A stretch of DNA of 64,000 nt, from positions 5,812,001-5,876,000 of the forward strand of contig NZ_CP107783.1 of NCBI RefSeq assembly GCF_036345255.1, read 5' to 3'. Source of the DNA: Streptomyces sp. NBC_00569 (GTDB lineage Bacteria > Actinomycetota > Actinomycetes > Streptomycetales > Streptomycetaceae). Numbering within the stretch: the stretch's first letter is position 1; each line of letters begins with the position of its first letter. Shown piece by piece: positions 16,230 to 24,042 of the stretch. The notes beneath the pieces are model-generated. The model did not search any database, was not told the DNA's origin, and saw only the letters and a list, made by a program, of their open reading frames with translations. The translations under genes and the position numbers were made by a program.

Positions 16230-17282
16230 ATGCATGTCCCCGACGGATTCATCAACGCCCCCGTCTCGGCGGCCGCCGGTGTCGTCGCCGCGGGCGCCGT
16301 GGCCGTCAGCCTCCGGGGCGCACGGCGCGAACTCGACGAGCGCACGGCCCCGCTCGCGGGCCTCGTCGCCGCGTTCATCTTCGCCGTGCAGATGCTGAAC
16401 TTCCCCGTCGCGGCAGGCACCAGCGGCCACCTCCTGGGCGGCGCGCTGGCCGCGATACTCGTCGGCCCCTGTACCGGCGTCCTGTGTGTGTCCGTGGTGC
16501 TCCTGATGCAGGGCGTGCTCTTCGCCGACGGCGGCCTGACCGCGCTCGGCGTGAACATCACCGACATGGCGATCACCACGACCGTCGTCGCCTACCTCGT
16601 CTTCCGCGGCCTGGTGAAGGTGCTGCCCCGCAAGCGCCGCTCCATCACCGTCGCCTCCTTCGTCGCGGCGCTCCTGTCCGTACCGGCCGCGGCCGTCGTC
16701 TTCACCCTGATCTACGCGATCGGCGGCACCACCGACGTCTCGATCGGCAAGGTCGCCACCGCCATGGTCGGCGTGCACGTCCTCATCGGCATCGGTGAGG
16801 CCGTCATCACCGCGCTGACCGTCGGCGCCGTCGTCGCCGTCCGCCCCGACCTCGTGTACGGCGCCCGCGGCCTGTACCGGCCGCTCAAGCTCCGCGTGGC
16901 CGGCGAACTCGTCGACGCCCCGGACGCCGCGCCCGCGCCCGTCGCAGCCCGCGGCTCCCACCGCAAGGTCTGGATCACCGGCCTGGTCACCTCCCTCGTC
17001 CTCGCCGGCTTCGTCTCCTTCTACGCCTCCGCCGATCCGGACGGCCTGGAGAAGGTCGCCCACGACAAGGGCATCGACAAGAAGACCGAGAAGCACGCCT
17101 CCGACGGCTCCCCGCTCGCCGGGTACGGCGTCAAGGACGTCGGCGACGCGCGGCTCTCCGGAGGCCTGGCCGGTGTGATCGGCGTCGGCGTCACCGTCGT
17201 CGCGGGCAGCGGCATCTTCTGGGTGCTGCGCAGGCGCCGCACCGCGGACACCTCCCCGAGCCAGATCACGGAGACCGTCTGA
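16230..17282 (+). CDS. cbiM: CbiM-type substrate-specificity membrane protein with PDGLE domain
   Basis: This 350-residue membrane protein is the substrate-binding (S/core) component of an energy-coupling-factor importer for Ni2+ or Co2+. The mature start is MHVPDGFINAP, whose N-terminal Met-His-x-Pro-Asp is the metal-capture sequence of CbiM/NikM; this fixes the start at ATG 16230 rather than the in-frame codon at 16134. Six or more membrane segments follow. From about residue 245 a further membrane segment and the extracytoplasmic DPDGLEKVAHDKG motif form a PDGLE domain, the fused equivalent of NikN/CbiN. It is followed after 1 base by CbiQ. The Nur box favours nickel, corresponding to the nikMNOQ system described in S. 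coelicolor. Confidence 0.9.
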   Translation: MHVPDGFINAPVSAAAGVVAAGAVAVSLRGARRELDERTAPLAGLVAAFIFAVQMLNFPVAAGTSGHLLGGALAAILVGPCTGVLCVSVVLLMQGVLFADGGLTALGVNITDMAITTTVVAYLVFRGLVKVLPRKRRSITVASFVAALLSVPAAAVVFTLIYAIGGTTDVSIGKVATAMVGVHVLIGIGEAVITALTVGAVVAVRPDLVYGARGLYRPLKLRVAGELVDAPDAAPAPVAARGSHRKVWITGLVTSLVLAGFVSFYASADPDGLEKVAHDKGIDKKTEKHASDGSPLAGYGVKDVGDARLSGGLAGVIGVGVTVVAGSGIFWVLRRRRTADTSPSQITETV

Positions 17283-17283
17283 C

Positions 17284-18045
17284 ATGGGTGCGGGGCACGC
17301 GCACAAGCTCTACCGGCACGGGCACTCGCCCGTGCACGGCCTGCCGCCGCACACCAAGCTCGCCGCCGTCTTCTCCTTCGTGATCGTGGTCGTCTCCACG
17401 CCCCGCGAGGCGATGTGGGCGTTCGCCCTGTACGCGGTCCTGCTCGCGGCCGTCGCGTACGCGGCCGGAGTACCGGCCGGCTTCCTCCTCAAGCGGCTCC
17501 TCATCGAGATCCCCTTCGTCGCCTTCGCCGTCCTCATGCCGTTCGTGGCGCAGGGCGAGCGCGTCGACGTCCTCGGGATCTCCCTCAGCGTCAACGGTCT
17601 GTGGGGCGCCTGGAACGTCCTCGCCAAGGGCACCCTCGGCGTCGCCGCGTCCGTCCTGCTCGCCTCCACGACCGAGCTGCGCGAGCTGCTCCTCGGCCTG
17701 CAACGGCTCAAGCTGCCGCCACTCCTCGTGCAGATCGCGTCGTTCATGATCCGCTACGGCGATGTGATCACCGACGAGATGCGCCGTATGAGGATCGCCC
17801 GGGAGTCGCGCGGCTTCGAGGCGAGCGGCGTGAGGCACTGGGGCGTCCTCGCCAAGTCCGCGGGCGCCCTCTTCATCCGTTCCTACGAGCGCGGTGAGCG
17901 CGTGCATCTGGCCATGGTCAGCCGCGGGTACGCCGGCTCGATGCCCGTCATCGACGACGTGAGCGCGTCCCGCGCGCAGTGGTCCTACGCCCTCACCCTC
18001 CCCTGTGCCGCCCTTGTCGTCTGTCTGCTGGGATGGATGCTGTGA
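17284..18045 (+). CDS. cbiQ: CbiQ/EcfT transmembrane coupling protein
   Basis: This 253-residue protein is the T component that links the metal-binding protein to the ATPase. It has five or so membrane segments and the two cytoplasmic coupling motifs MRIARESRGF (around residue 170) and LAMVSRGYAG (around 205), the Ala/Ser-Arg-Gly signature of EcfT. The N-terminus is unusually rich in His (HAHKLYRHGHSPVHGLPPH), suggesting transient metal binding, though this is not a family requirement. It is tightly packed in the operon. Confidence 0.92.
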   Translation: MGAGHAHKLYRHGHSPVHGLPPHTKLAAVFSFVIVVVSTPREAMWAFALYAVLLAAVAYAAGVPAGFLLKRLLIEIPFVAFAVLMPFVAQGERVDVLGISLSVNGLWGAWNVLAKGTLGVAASVLLASTTELRELLLGLQRLKLPPLLVQIASFMIRYGDVITDEMRRMRIARESRGFEASGVRHWGVLAKSAGALFIRSYERGERVHLAMVSRGYAGSMPVIDDVSASRAQWSYALTLPCAALVVCLLGWML

Positions 18046-18809
18046 CTGTTTCCCCCGCTCCGCTCTCCCCCGCCTCGCTCGAGGTCGGTGGCCTCGCCTA
18101 CGCCTACCCCGACGGGCACCAGGCCCTCTTCGGCGTCGACCTGACCATCGGCCGCGGTGAGCGCGTCGCCCTGCTCGGGCCCAACGGCGCGGGCAAGACG
18201 ACCCTCGTGCTGCATCTCAACGGCATCCTCACCGGCGGCGCCGGCACCGTGACCGTCGCCGGTCTGCCCGTCGGCAAGCGGCACATGGCCGAGATCCGGC
18301 GCAAGGTCGGCATCGTCTTCCAGGACCCCGACGACCAGCTCTTCATGCCGACCGTCCGCGAGGACGTGGCCTTCGGGCCCGCCGCGGCCGGGGTGAAGGG
18401 GCCCGAGCTCGAGGCCCGCGTGCACAAGGCCCTGGCCCAGGTCGGCATGGCCGACTTCGCCGACCGGCCGCCGCACCACCTCTCCTTCGGGCAGCGCCGC
18501 CGTGTCGCGGTCGCCACCGTCCTCGTCATGGAGCCCGAGATCCTCGTCCTGGACGAGCCGTCGTCGAACCTCGACCCGGCCTCGCGCCGCGAACTCGCCG
18601 ACATCCTTCGGTCGTTGGACGTCACCGTCCTGATGGTCACGCACGACCTGCCGTACGCGCTCGAACTCTGCCCGCGCTCGGTGATCCTCAGCGAGGGCGT
18701 GATCGCGGCCGACGGGACGACCGGTGACCTCCTCGCCGACGAGGACCTCATGCGCGCACACCGCCTGGAGCTCCCCTTCGGCTTCGACCCGAAGTCCGTG
18801 AAGGTCTGA
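18033..18809 (+). CDS. cbiO: CbiO-type ABC ATPase of the metal importer
   Basis: This 258-residue ATPase powers the ECF importer. Walker A is GPNGAGKTT (near residue 53), the Q-loop is FQDPDDQLFMPTV with the ECF-typical second glutamine, the signature is LSFGQRRRVAVA (Phe in place of the usual Gly), Walker B is ILVLDEPSSNLDP and the switch His is in VTHDLP. The start is either ATG 18033, overlapping cbiQ by 13 bases, or GTG 18042, overlapping by 4; GGATGG upstream of the latter is a fair ribosome site. There is only one ATPase gene, so it presumably works as a homodimer. Confidence 0.92.
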   Translation: MDAVTVSPAPLSPASLEVGGLAYAYPDGHQALFGVDLTIGRGERVALLGPNGAGKTTLVLHLNGILTGGAGTVTVAGLPVGKRHMAEIRRKVGIVFQDPDDQLFMPTVREDVAFGPAAAGVKGPELEARVHKALAQVGMADFADRPPHHLSFGQRRRVAVATVLVMEPEILVLDEPSSNLDPASRRELADILRSLDVTVLMVTHDLPYALELCPRSVILSEGVIAADGTTGDLLADEDLMRAHRLELPFGFDPKSVKV

Positions 18810-18861
18810 GCGGCCGAGGAATCGGCAGCGATCCGTGGCTGTTGCACCCGAGGTGAGTGAC

Positions 18862-20019
18862 ATGAACGGCACAGTGGCCACCGGGTTCGAAGCGGTCAGG
18901 GAAGCTTTCGCCCACAACTTCGAGGCGCTCGGCGAGCGCGGCGCGGGCGTGGTCGTCCACCGCGACGGGCACAAGGTCGTCGACCTGTGGGCCGGCACCC
19001 GCGACGTGAGCGGCGGCGCCCCCTGGGAGCGCGGCACCGCCCAGATCATGCGCTCCGCCACGAAGGGCGTGGCCGCCGCCGCGCTGCTCCTCCTGCACCA
19101 GCGAGGAGAGCTCGACCTGGACGCGCCGGTCGGCGCCTACTGGCCCGAGTTCAAGCAGCACGGCAAGGAGGACGTCCGCGTCCGTGACGTCCTCGCGCAC
19201 CGCGCCGGCGTCCCCGCGCTCGACCGCCCGCTCACCCCGGCCGAGGCCGCCGACCCCGACACCGGAGCCGCGGCCGTCGCCGCCCAGGCCCCCGCCTGGG
19301 AACCCGGCACCGACCACGGCTACCACGCGCAGACCTACAGCTGGCTCACCGGCGAGCTCGTGCGCCGCGTCACCGGCCGCACCGTCGGCGCCTGGATCGC
19401 CGAGCACATAGCCGCCCCCGTCGGCGCCGACCTCTGGGTCGGGCTGCCCGATGCCGAGGCGCACCGGGCCGGTCTCGTCGGACCCGTCGAACCCCCGGCC
19501 GCGCCCGGCGGCCTGCGCACCCGCCCCAAGAGGAACGTCGCCGACGCGTACACCGACCCCGACTCCCTGACCCGCCGCGCCTTCGGCGCCATCCACCCCG
19601 CGCCCGACGAGAACGACCCGGCCTACCGCGCGGCAGAGCTGCCCGCCTCGAACGGCGTCGCCACGGCGGAGGGACTCTCCCGCTTCTACGCGTCCCTGAT
19701 CGGCGAGGTCGACGGCGGCGTCCGCCTGTTCACGCCCGACACGATGGAGGAGGCCCGCACCGAGGCGTCCTCGGGCGCCGACCGGGTCCTCGTCGTCCCG
19801 ACCCGCTTCGGGCTCGGCTACATGCTCCACGGAGTGGCCTCACCACTCCTCGGCCCCGGGTCCTTCGGCCACCCCGGGCGGGGCGGCGCGCTCGGCTTCG
19901 CGGACCCCGAGTCCGGGATCGCCTTCGGGTACGTCACGAACGGCCGGCAGAAGGGCGTCACCGCCGACCCGCGCGCTCAGGCGCTGGTGCGGGCCGTGCG
20001 CTCCTCTCTCGCCGGATAG
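18862..20019 (+). CDS. Serine hydrolase of the beta-lactamase/EstB family
   Basis: This protein is 385 residues from ATG 18862 (GAGGTGAG just upstream is a good ribosome site); GTG 18835 would add 9 residues. The active-site SxxK is SATK in AQIMRSATKGVAA (near residue 63), followed by DLDAPVGAYWPEF and VLAHRAGVP, the usual class C/EstB arrangement. The C-terminal LGPGSFGHPGRGGALGFADPESGIAFGY contains the HxG-like third motif. There is no signal peptide, so it is a cytosolic esterase or peptidase rather than a secreted beta-lactamase. The substrate is unknown. Confidence 0.87.
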   Translation: MNGTVATGFEAVREAFAHNFEALGERGAGVVVHRDGHKVVDLWAGTRDVSGGAPWERGTAQIMRSATKGVAAAALLLLHQRGELDLDAPVGAYWPEFKQHGKEDVRVRDVLAHRAGVPALDRPLTPAEAADPDTGAAAVAAQAPAWEPGTDHGYHAQTYSWLTGELVRRVTGRTVGAWIAEHIAAPVGADLWVGLPDAEAHRAGLVGPVEPPAAPGGLRTRPKRNVADAYTDPDSLTRRAFGAIHPAPDENDPAYRAAELPASNGVATAEGLSRFYASLIGEVDGGVRLFTPDTMEEARTEASSGADRVLVVPTRFGLGYMLHGVASPLLGPGSFGHPGRGGALGFADPESGIAFGYVTNGRQKGVTADPRAQALVRAVRSSLAG

Positions 20020-20059
20020 CCCCCGTGTCGCCCGGGCCCGCGCCGGGTAGCGTCGGCGC

Positions 20060-20833
20060 ATGAGGCGCTTCGAGGGGTACGGGGTCATGGTCACGGGCGC
20101 GGCACGCGGCATAGGCGCCGCCACCGCGCGCAGGTTCGCCGCCGAGGGGGCGCGGGTCGCCGTCACCGACGTGGATCCGCGGGAAGCAGAGAAGGCGGTC
20201 GCCGGGATCCGCGAACAGGGCGGCTCGGCAAGGGCGTTCACCTGCGACGTCGGGTCGCGTGAGTCGGTGGAGGCGGCGGTCGCGGCCACCGTGGAGGAGT
20301 TCGGCCGCCTCGACGTGCTCGTCAACAACGCCTACGCGTGCGCCCCGGACGCCGCCCTCTTCGAGGACGAGCCCGACGAGGTGTGGGCCCGCGACCTCGA
20401 CATCACGCTCACCGGCGCGTACCGCTGCTGCCGCGCGGCGCTGCCGCACCTGGTGGCGTCGGGCCGCGGCGCGATCGTGAGCGTCGGATCCGTCAACGGC
20501 CTTCAGGACTACGGCAATCACGCGTACAGCGCCGCGAAGGCGGGGCTCGGCTCGCTGACCCGCACCCTCGCCGGACACGCGGGCCCGCGCGGCGTCCGCG
20601 TCAACCTCGTCGCGCCGGGCACGGTGCGCACCCCCGCCTGGTCGGGCCGGGACGCCGCCCTGGACGCCGTCAGCGGCCTCTACCCGCTCGGGCGGGTCGG
20701 CGAGCCGGAGGACATCGCGGCGGCCGTGACGTTCCTCGCCTCGTCGGACGCGGCGTGGATCACCGGGGTCACACTCCCGGTCGACGGCGGCCTGACCTCG
20801 GCGAACCGGGGATTCCGCGCGCAGCTCCAGTAG
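20060..20833 (+). CDS. Short-chain dehydrogenase/reductase (FabG-like)
   Basis: This 257-residue classical SDR has the cofactor loop TGAARGIG at residues 13-20, the catalytic Ser in VSVGSVNG, the YSAAK Tyr-Lys pair and the closing PVDGGLTSAN. The usual NNAG is NNAY here, a substitution found in some active members. It is probably an NAD(P)-dependent oxidoreductase of an unidentified alcohol or ketone. It follows the serine hydrolase after 40 bases and may share its transcript; it converges with the EamA gene. Confidence 0.88.
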   Translation: MRRFEGYGVMVTGAARGIGAATARRFAAEGARVAVTDVDPREAEKAVAGIREQGGSARAFTCDVGSRESVEAAVAATVEEFGRLDVLVNNAYACAPDAALFEDEPDEVWARDLDITLTGAYRCCRAALPHLVASGRGAIVSVGSVNGLQDYGNHAYSAAKAGLGSLTRTLAGHAGPRGVRVNLVAPGTVRTPAWSGRDAALDAVSGLYPLGRVGEPEDIAAAVTFLASSDAAWITGVTLPVDGGLTSANRGFRAQLQ

Positions 20834-20842
20834 CGCCCCCGC

Positions 20843-21697
20843 TCAGCCGGCGGTGTGCAGCATCAGCCCGATCCCCGCCACCATCAGCCCCGCCGCCACC
20901 AACCGCGGCGTACCGAACCGCTCCTTGAAGAACACCGTCCCGATCGCCGCGCCCACGATGATCGACGACTCGCGCAGCGCCGAGATCGGGGCGAGGTCCG
21001 CCCGCGTCTGTGCCCACAGGACGAGCCCGTACGCGGACACGGACAGCGCCGCGCCGAGCAGCCCGACCGCCGCGAACGGCCGCAGGCGGGCGGTCAGTTC
21101 GCCGCGCCACGTCCAGGCCGCGTACACCGGGACACCGAGGCAGCCGAGCATCATCAGCCACGCGATGTAGCCGAGCGAGTTCCCGGAGGCGCGCACGCCG
21201 AGGCCGTCCACCACGGTGTACGCGGCGATGGACACGCCCGTCGCGACAGCCGCGCCCACCGCCGCCCAGTCGGGCCTGCGCCCCGAACCCCGTATGCCCC
21301 ACAGCGCGAGCCCGGTCAGGCCCGCGCACGAGACCGCGATGCCCGCCGCCTGCCAGCCGTCGGGGACCTCGCCCGCGAACACCGCCGCGAGCACCGTCAC
21401 CACGAGCGGCGCCGTGCCGCGCGCGATCGGGTACGCCTGGCCGAAGTCGCCGAGCTTGAACGACCGCATGAGCAGGGCGTAGTAGGCGACGTGGAGGAGC
21501 GCGGAGAGGATCAGGTACGGCCAGGCCGCTGCGTGCGGGAACGGCACGAACGGCGCGCACACGAGCCCGATCAGCGCGCCGCCGCCCGAGATCAGCGTGA
21601 AGCCGACCAGCTTGTCGGTGATGTGGTGGGCGATCGCGTTCCAGCTGGCGTGCGTGACGGCCGCGAGGAGCACGGCCGCCGCGACCACCGGGGTCAC
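20843..21697 (-). CDS. EamA/DMT-family transporter
   Basis: This 284-residue protein starts at GTG 21697. It has about ten hydrophobic segments in two halves, with the EamA-type phrases SFKLGDFGQAYPIARGTAPLV at the end of the first half and LAPISALRESSIIVGAAIG in the second. Such proteins usually export metabolites or amino acids. Its start overlaps the YbaK stop by 4 bases, so the two are translationally coupled. The substrate is unknown. Confidence 0.87.
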   Translation of the reverse strand: MTPVVAAAVLLAAVTHASWNAIAHHITDKLVGFTLISGGGALIGLVCAPFVPFPHAAAWPYLILSALLHVAYYALLMRSFKLGDFGQAYPIARGTAPLVVTVLAAVFAGEVPDGWQAAGIAVSCAGLTGLALWGIRGSGRRPDWAAVGAAVATGVSIAAYTVVDGLGVRASGNSLGYIAWLMMLGCLGVPVYAAWTWRGELTARLRPFAAVGLLGAALSVSAYGLVLWAQTRADLAPISALRESSIIVGAAIGTVFFKERFGTPRLVAAGLMVAGIGLMLHTAG

Positions 21698-22218
21698 TGA
21701 GCGCTCTCGCGCACGTCCACGAGGGCCGCTCCGGCGTGTGCGATCAGCGACTTGGGGTCCATGGGGAACACGGCGTACGGGGTGCCGGCGGCGGCCCACA
21801 CGGTGTCGTGGTCGAGGAGCGAACGGTCGGCGAGGACCCGCGTCCTGGTGACGTGCCCGAAGGGCGGGATGCCGCCGATCGCGTAACCCGTCGCCGCGCG
21901 CACGACGTCCGCCTTGGCGCGGGTGACCTTCTCGGCGCCCAGCTCGCGCCGGACCAGCTCCACGTCCACCCGCGACGCGCCGTCCATCAGGACGAGTACC
22001 GGCATGTTGTCCGCGGCGAAGATCAGCGACTTGCAGATCTGGCTGAGTTCGCAGCCGATCGCGGCCGCCGCCTCCTGCGCGGTCCTGGTCGCCTCCGGGA
22101 AGCGGCGGACGAGCGGGAGTACGCCGGCCAGGCCCAGCTCGGCGAGGGCTTCGGCGAAACGCGGGTGCGCGGCGGTTGCGGTGGATGCGGCAGATGCAGC
22201 GGATTCCGAGGTGCTCAT
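21694..22218 (-). CDS. YbaK/EbsC-type aminoacyl-tRNA deacylase
   Basis: This 174-residue protein has an alanine-rich N-terminus, then the YbaK fold. Conserved segments are AAAIGCELSQICKSLIF (containing the functional Lys), VTRAKADVVRAATGYAIGGIPPFGH and the C-terminal AVFPMDPKSL. Family members hydrolyse mischarged tRNA, typically Cys-tRNA(Pro), in trans. It is first in a two-gene unit with the EamA transporter. Confidence 0.88.
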   Translation of the reverse strand: MSTSESAASAASTATAAHPRFAEALAELGLAGVLPLVRRFPEATRTAQEAAAAIGCELSQICKSLIFAADNMPVLVLMDGASRVDVELVRRELGAEKVTRAKADVVRAATGYAIGGIPPFGHVTRTRVLADRSLLDHDTVWAAAGTPYAVFPMDPKSLIAHAGAALVDVRESAQ

Positions 22219-22286
22219 GGCCGCACCGTAGCGCTCGGTGTACCCGCCACGCGACCAGGTATCGCCCGCGCCGTCCGTCCTCGCCG

Positions 22287-23951
22287 TCAGTCCCCCGCGA
22301 GCAGCATCTGCCGCACCACGGGACCCGCCGAGTCACCGCCGTGGCCGCCCTGCTGGACGACCGCCGCCGAGGCCAGGTCGCCGCGCCAGGCCGTGAACCA
22401 GCCGTTCGGCTTCTTCTGTCCGTCGACCTCCGCCGAGCCGGTCTTCGCGCCCATGTCGGTGCCGAGCCCCGACATCGGCTCGACCGCCGTACCGGCGACC
22501 GCCGTGTAGTGCAGCAGGTCGCGCAGGGCGCTCACGGTCGACGGGGACAGCTTGCGGGAGGCCGTGGCGAGCGTGCGGTGGTCGACGTCGGGCGAGACGA
22601 GGTAGGGCTGCTTGAACTCGCCCGTCTCCGCGGTGGCGACGACCGAGGCCATGTTGAGCGGATTCATCCGCACCCCGCCCTGCCCGATCAGCGAGGCCGC
22701 CATCTGCGCCTGCGACTGCACCGGGACCGCGCCGTCGAAGCTGGGCACGCCGATCGACCAGTTGTCGCGGCCGAGCCCGAAGACCTCCTGCGCCTGCTTC
22801 GTCAGATCGCCGTCGTCCAGCTTCTTGGCCTGGCTGATGAAGGCCGTGTTGCAGGAGCGCGCGAAGCTGGCGCGGAAGGTGCCGTCCTTGATCTCGAACT
22901 TGTCGTCGTTCTGGAACTTCCAGCCGCCGTACGTCACGTACTTGGGGCACGGGTGCTTCTTGTCGACGCCCGCGAGCTTCTTCTCCAGGAGCATGGACGA
23001 CGTCACGATCTTCATCGTGGAACCGGGCGCGAGGGAGCCCTGCAAGGCCGTGTTGAAGCCTTCGGGGCGGGAGTTGGCGACCGCGAGGATCTCCCCGGTC
23101 GACGGCTTGATGGTGACGACCGCGGCCTTCTCCCGCTTGGCGACCTCGCGTTCGGCCGCGGCCTGCGACGTCGGGCTGATCGTCGTGCGCAGGGTGCCGG
23201 GCGTGCCCTCGGCGAGGGTGACGAGCGTCTTGTCGGGCGTGTGCTCGCTCTTCTTGCCGCTGTCCTTGTGGACGACGCGCAGTTCGATGCCCGCCGTGCC
23301 GCCGGCCTTCTTGCCGTACTTCTCGCGCAGCCCGTCGATGACGGTGCCGAGCGAGGGGTACTTGGCCGCGGTCAGCTCGTTCCCGTCGCGGTCCGTCGCC
23401 TTGATCGGCGGGTCGCCGGCCGCGCCCGTGACGAGCCGGTCACCGTCCTTGAGGTCCGGGTGCACGACGGACGCCTGCCACCCGACGAGCGGCTTGCCGT
23501 CCTTCACCCGCCGTACGACGGTCAGTTCGGAGCCGTAGGCGAACGGCTTCGACTTGCCCTCGTACGTGACCGTGGCCGACACCGCGAACGGCATCTTGGC
23601 CCCGGCACGCTTCCCGGGCGTCAGCTTCATCCCCGACAGATGGGCGTCCTTGCGGTACGAGGTGAGGGCGGCCGTCGCCGTGGTGGCGTCGTCCGTGGCG
23701 GCCGCCGCCTTCGCGGTGTCGCCCGCGGCCCACGCGGTCAGGAACCGGTCGGCCGCGGTGCGGACCTCGGCCGGGGTGACGGGGCCCGTCTTGATGTGGG
23801 GCTTGTCGTCGGCGGCGGTGGATGAGTCCGAGTCGCCGCTGAAGAGGGCGTAGGCGCTGACCCCGGCGCCGAGCACCACGACGGCGACCACGCCGCCGAT
23901 CACGGCCGCGTTCGCCTTCTTGCGCTCGGGTTGCCTGCCTCTGCTGCCCAC
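22287..23951 (-). CDS. Penicillin-binding protein, transpeptidase (class B type)
   Basis: This 554-residue protein starts at GTG 23951, with GGAGG upstream. It has a basic cytoplasmic tip, a membrane anchor at residues 14-35, an NTF2-like MecA-N domain (about 60-175), a PBP dimerisation region and a transpeptidase domain. Active-site motifs are complete: STMK (Ser near 311), SCN (near 366) and KTG (near 504). It cross-links peptidoglycan outside the membrane. It is adjacent and co-oriented to a paralogue of the same architecture; the pair is conserved in Streptomyces beside pmt, as I recall. Confidence 0.92.
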   Translation of the reverse strand: MGSRGRQPERKKANAAVIGGVVAVVVLGAGVSAYALFSGDSDSSTAADDKPHIKTGPVTPAEVRTAADRFLTAWAAGDTAKAAAATDDATTATAALTSYRKDAHLSGMKLTPGKRAGAKMPFAVSATVTYEGKSKPFAYGSELTVVRRVKDGKPLVGWQASVVHPDLKDGDRLVTGAAGDPPIKATDRDGNELTAAKYPSLGTVIDGLREKYGKKAGGTAGIELRVVHKDSGKKSEHTPDKTLVTLAEGTPGTLRTTISPTSQAAAEREVAKREKAAVVTIKPSTGEILAVANSRPEGFNTALQGSLAPGSTMKIVTSSMLLEKKLAGVDKKHPCPKYVTYGGWKFQNDDKFEIKDGTFRASFARSCNTAFISQAKKLDDGDLTKQAQEVFGLGRDNWSIGVPSFDGAVPVQSQAQMAASLIGQGGVRMNPLNMASVVATAETGEFKQPYLVSPDVDHRTLATASRKLSPSTVSALRDLLHYTAVAGTAVEPMSGLGTDMGAKTGSAEVDGQKKPNGWFTAWRGDLASAAVVQQGGHGGDSAGPVVRQMLLAGD

Positions 23952-24042
23952 CGGTCCTCCGTCGTTGCCTGTCTGCCCGGTCCACTGGGTTCCTCGCGGA
24001 CGGCTCAGACTAAGGCGTCTTGACAGGTGCTCTCGACGGCGG

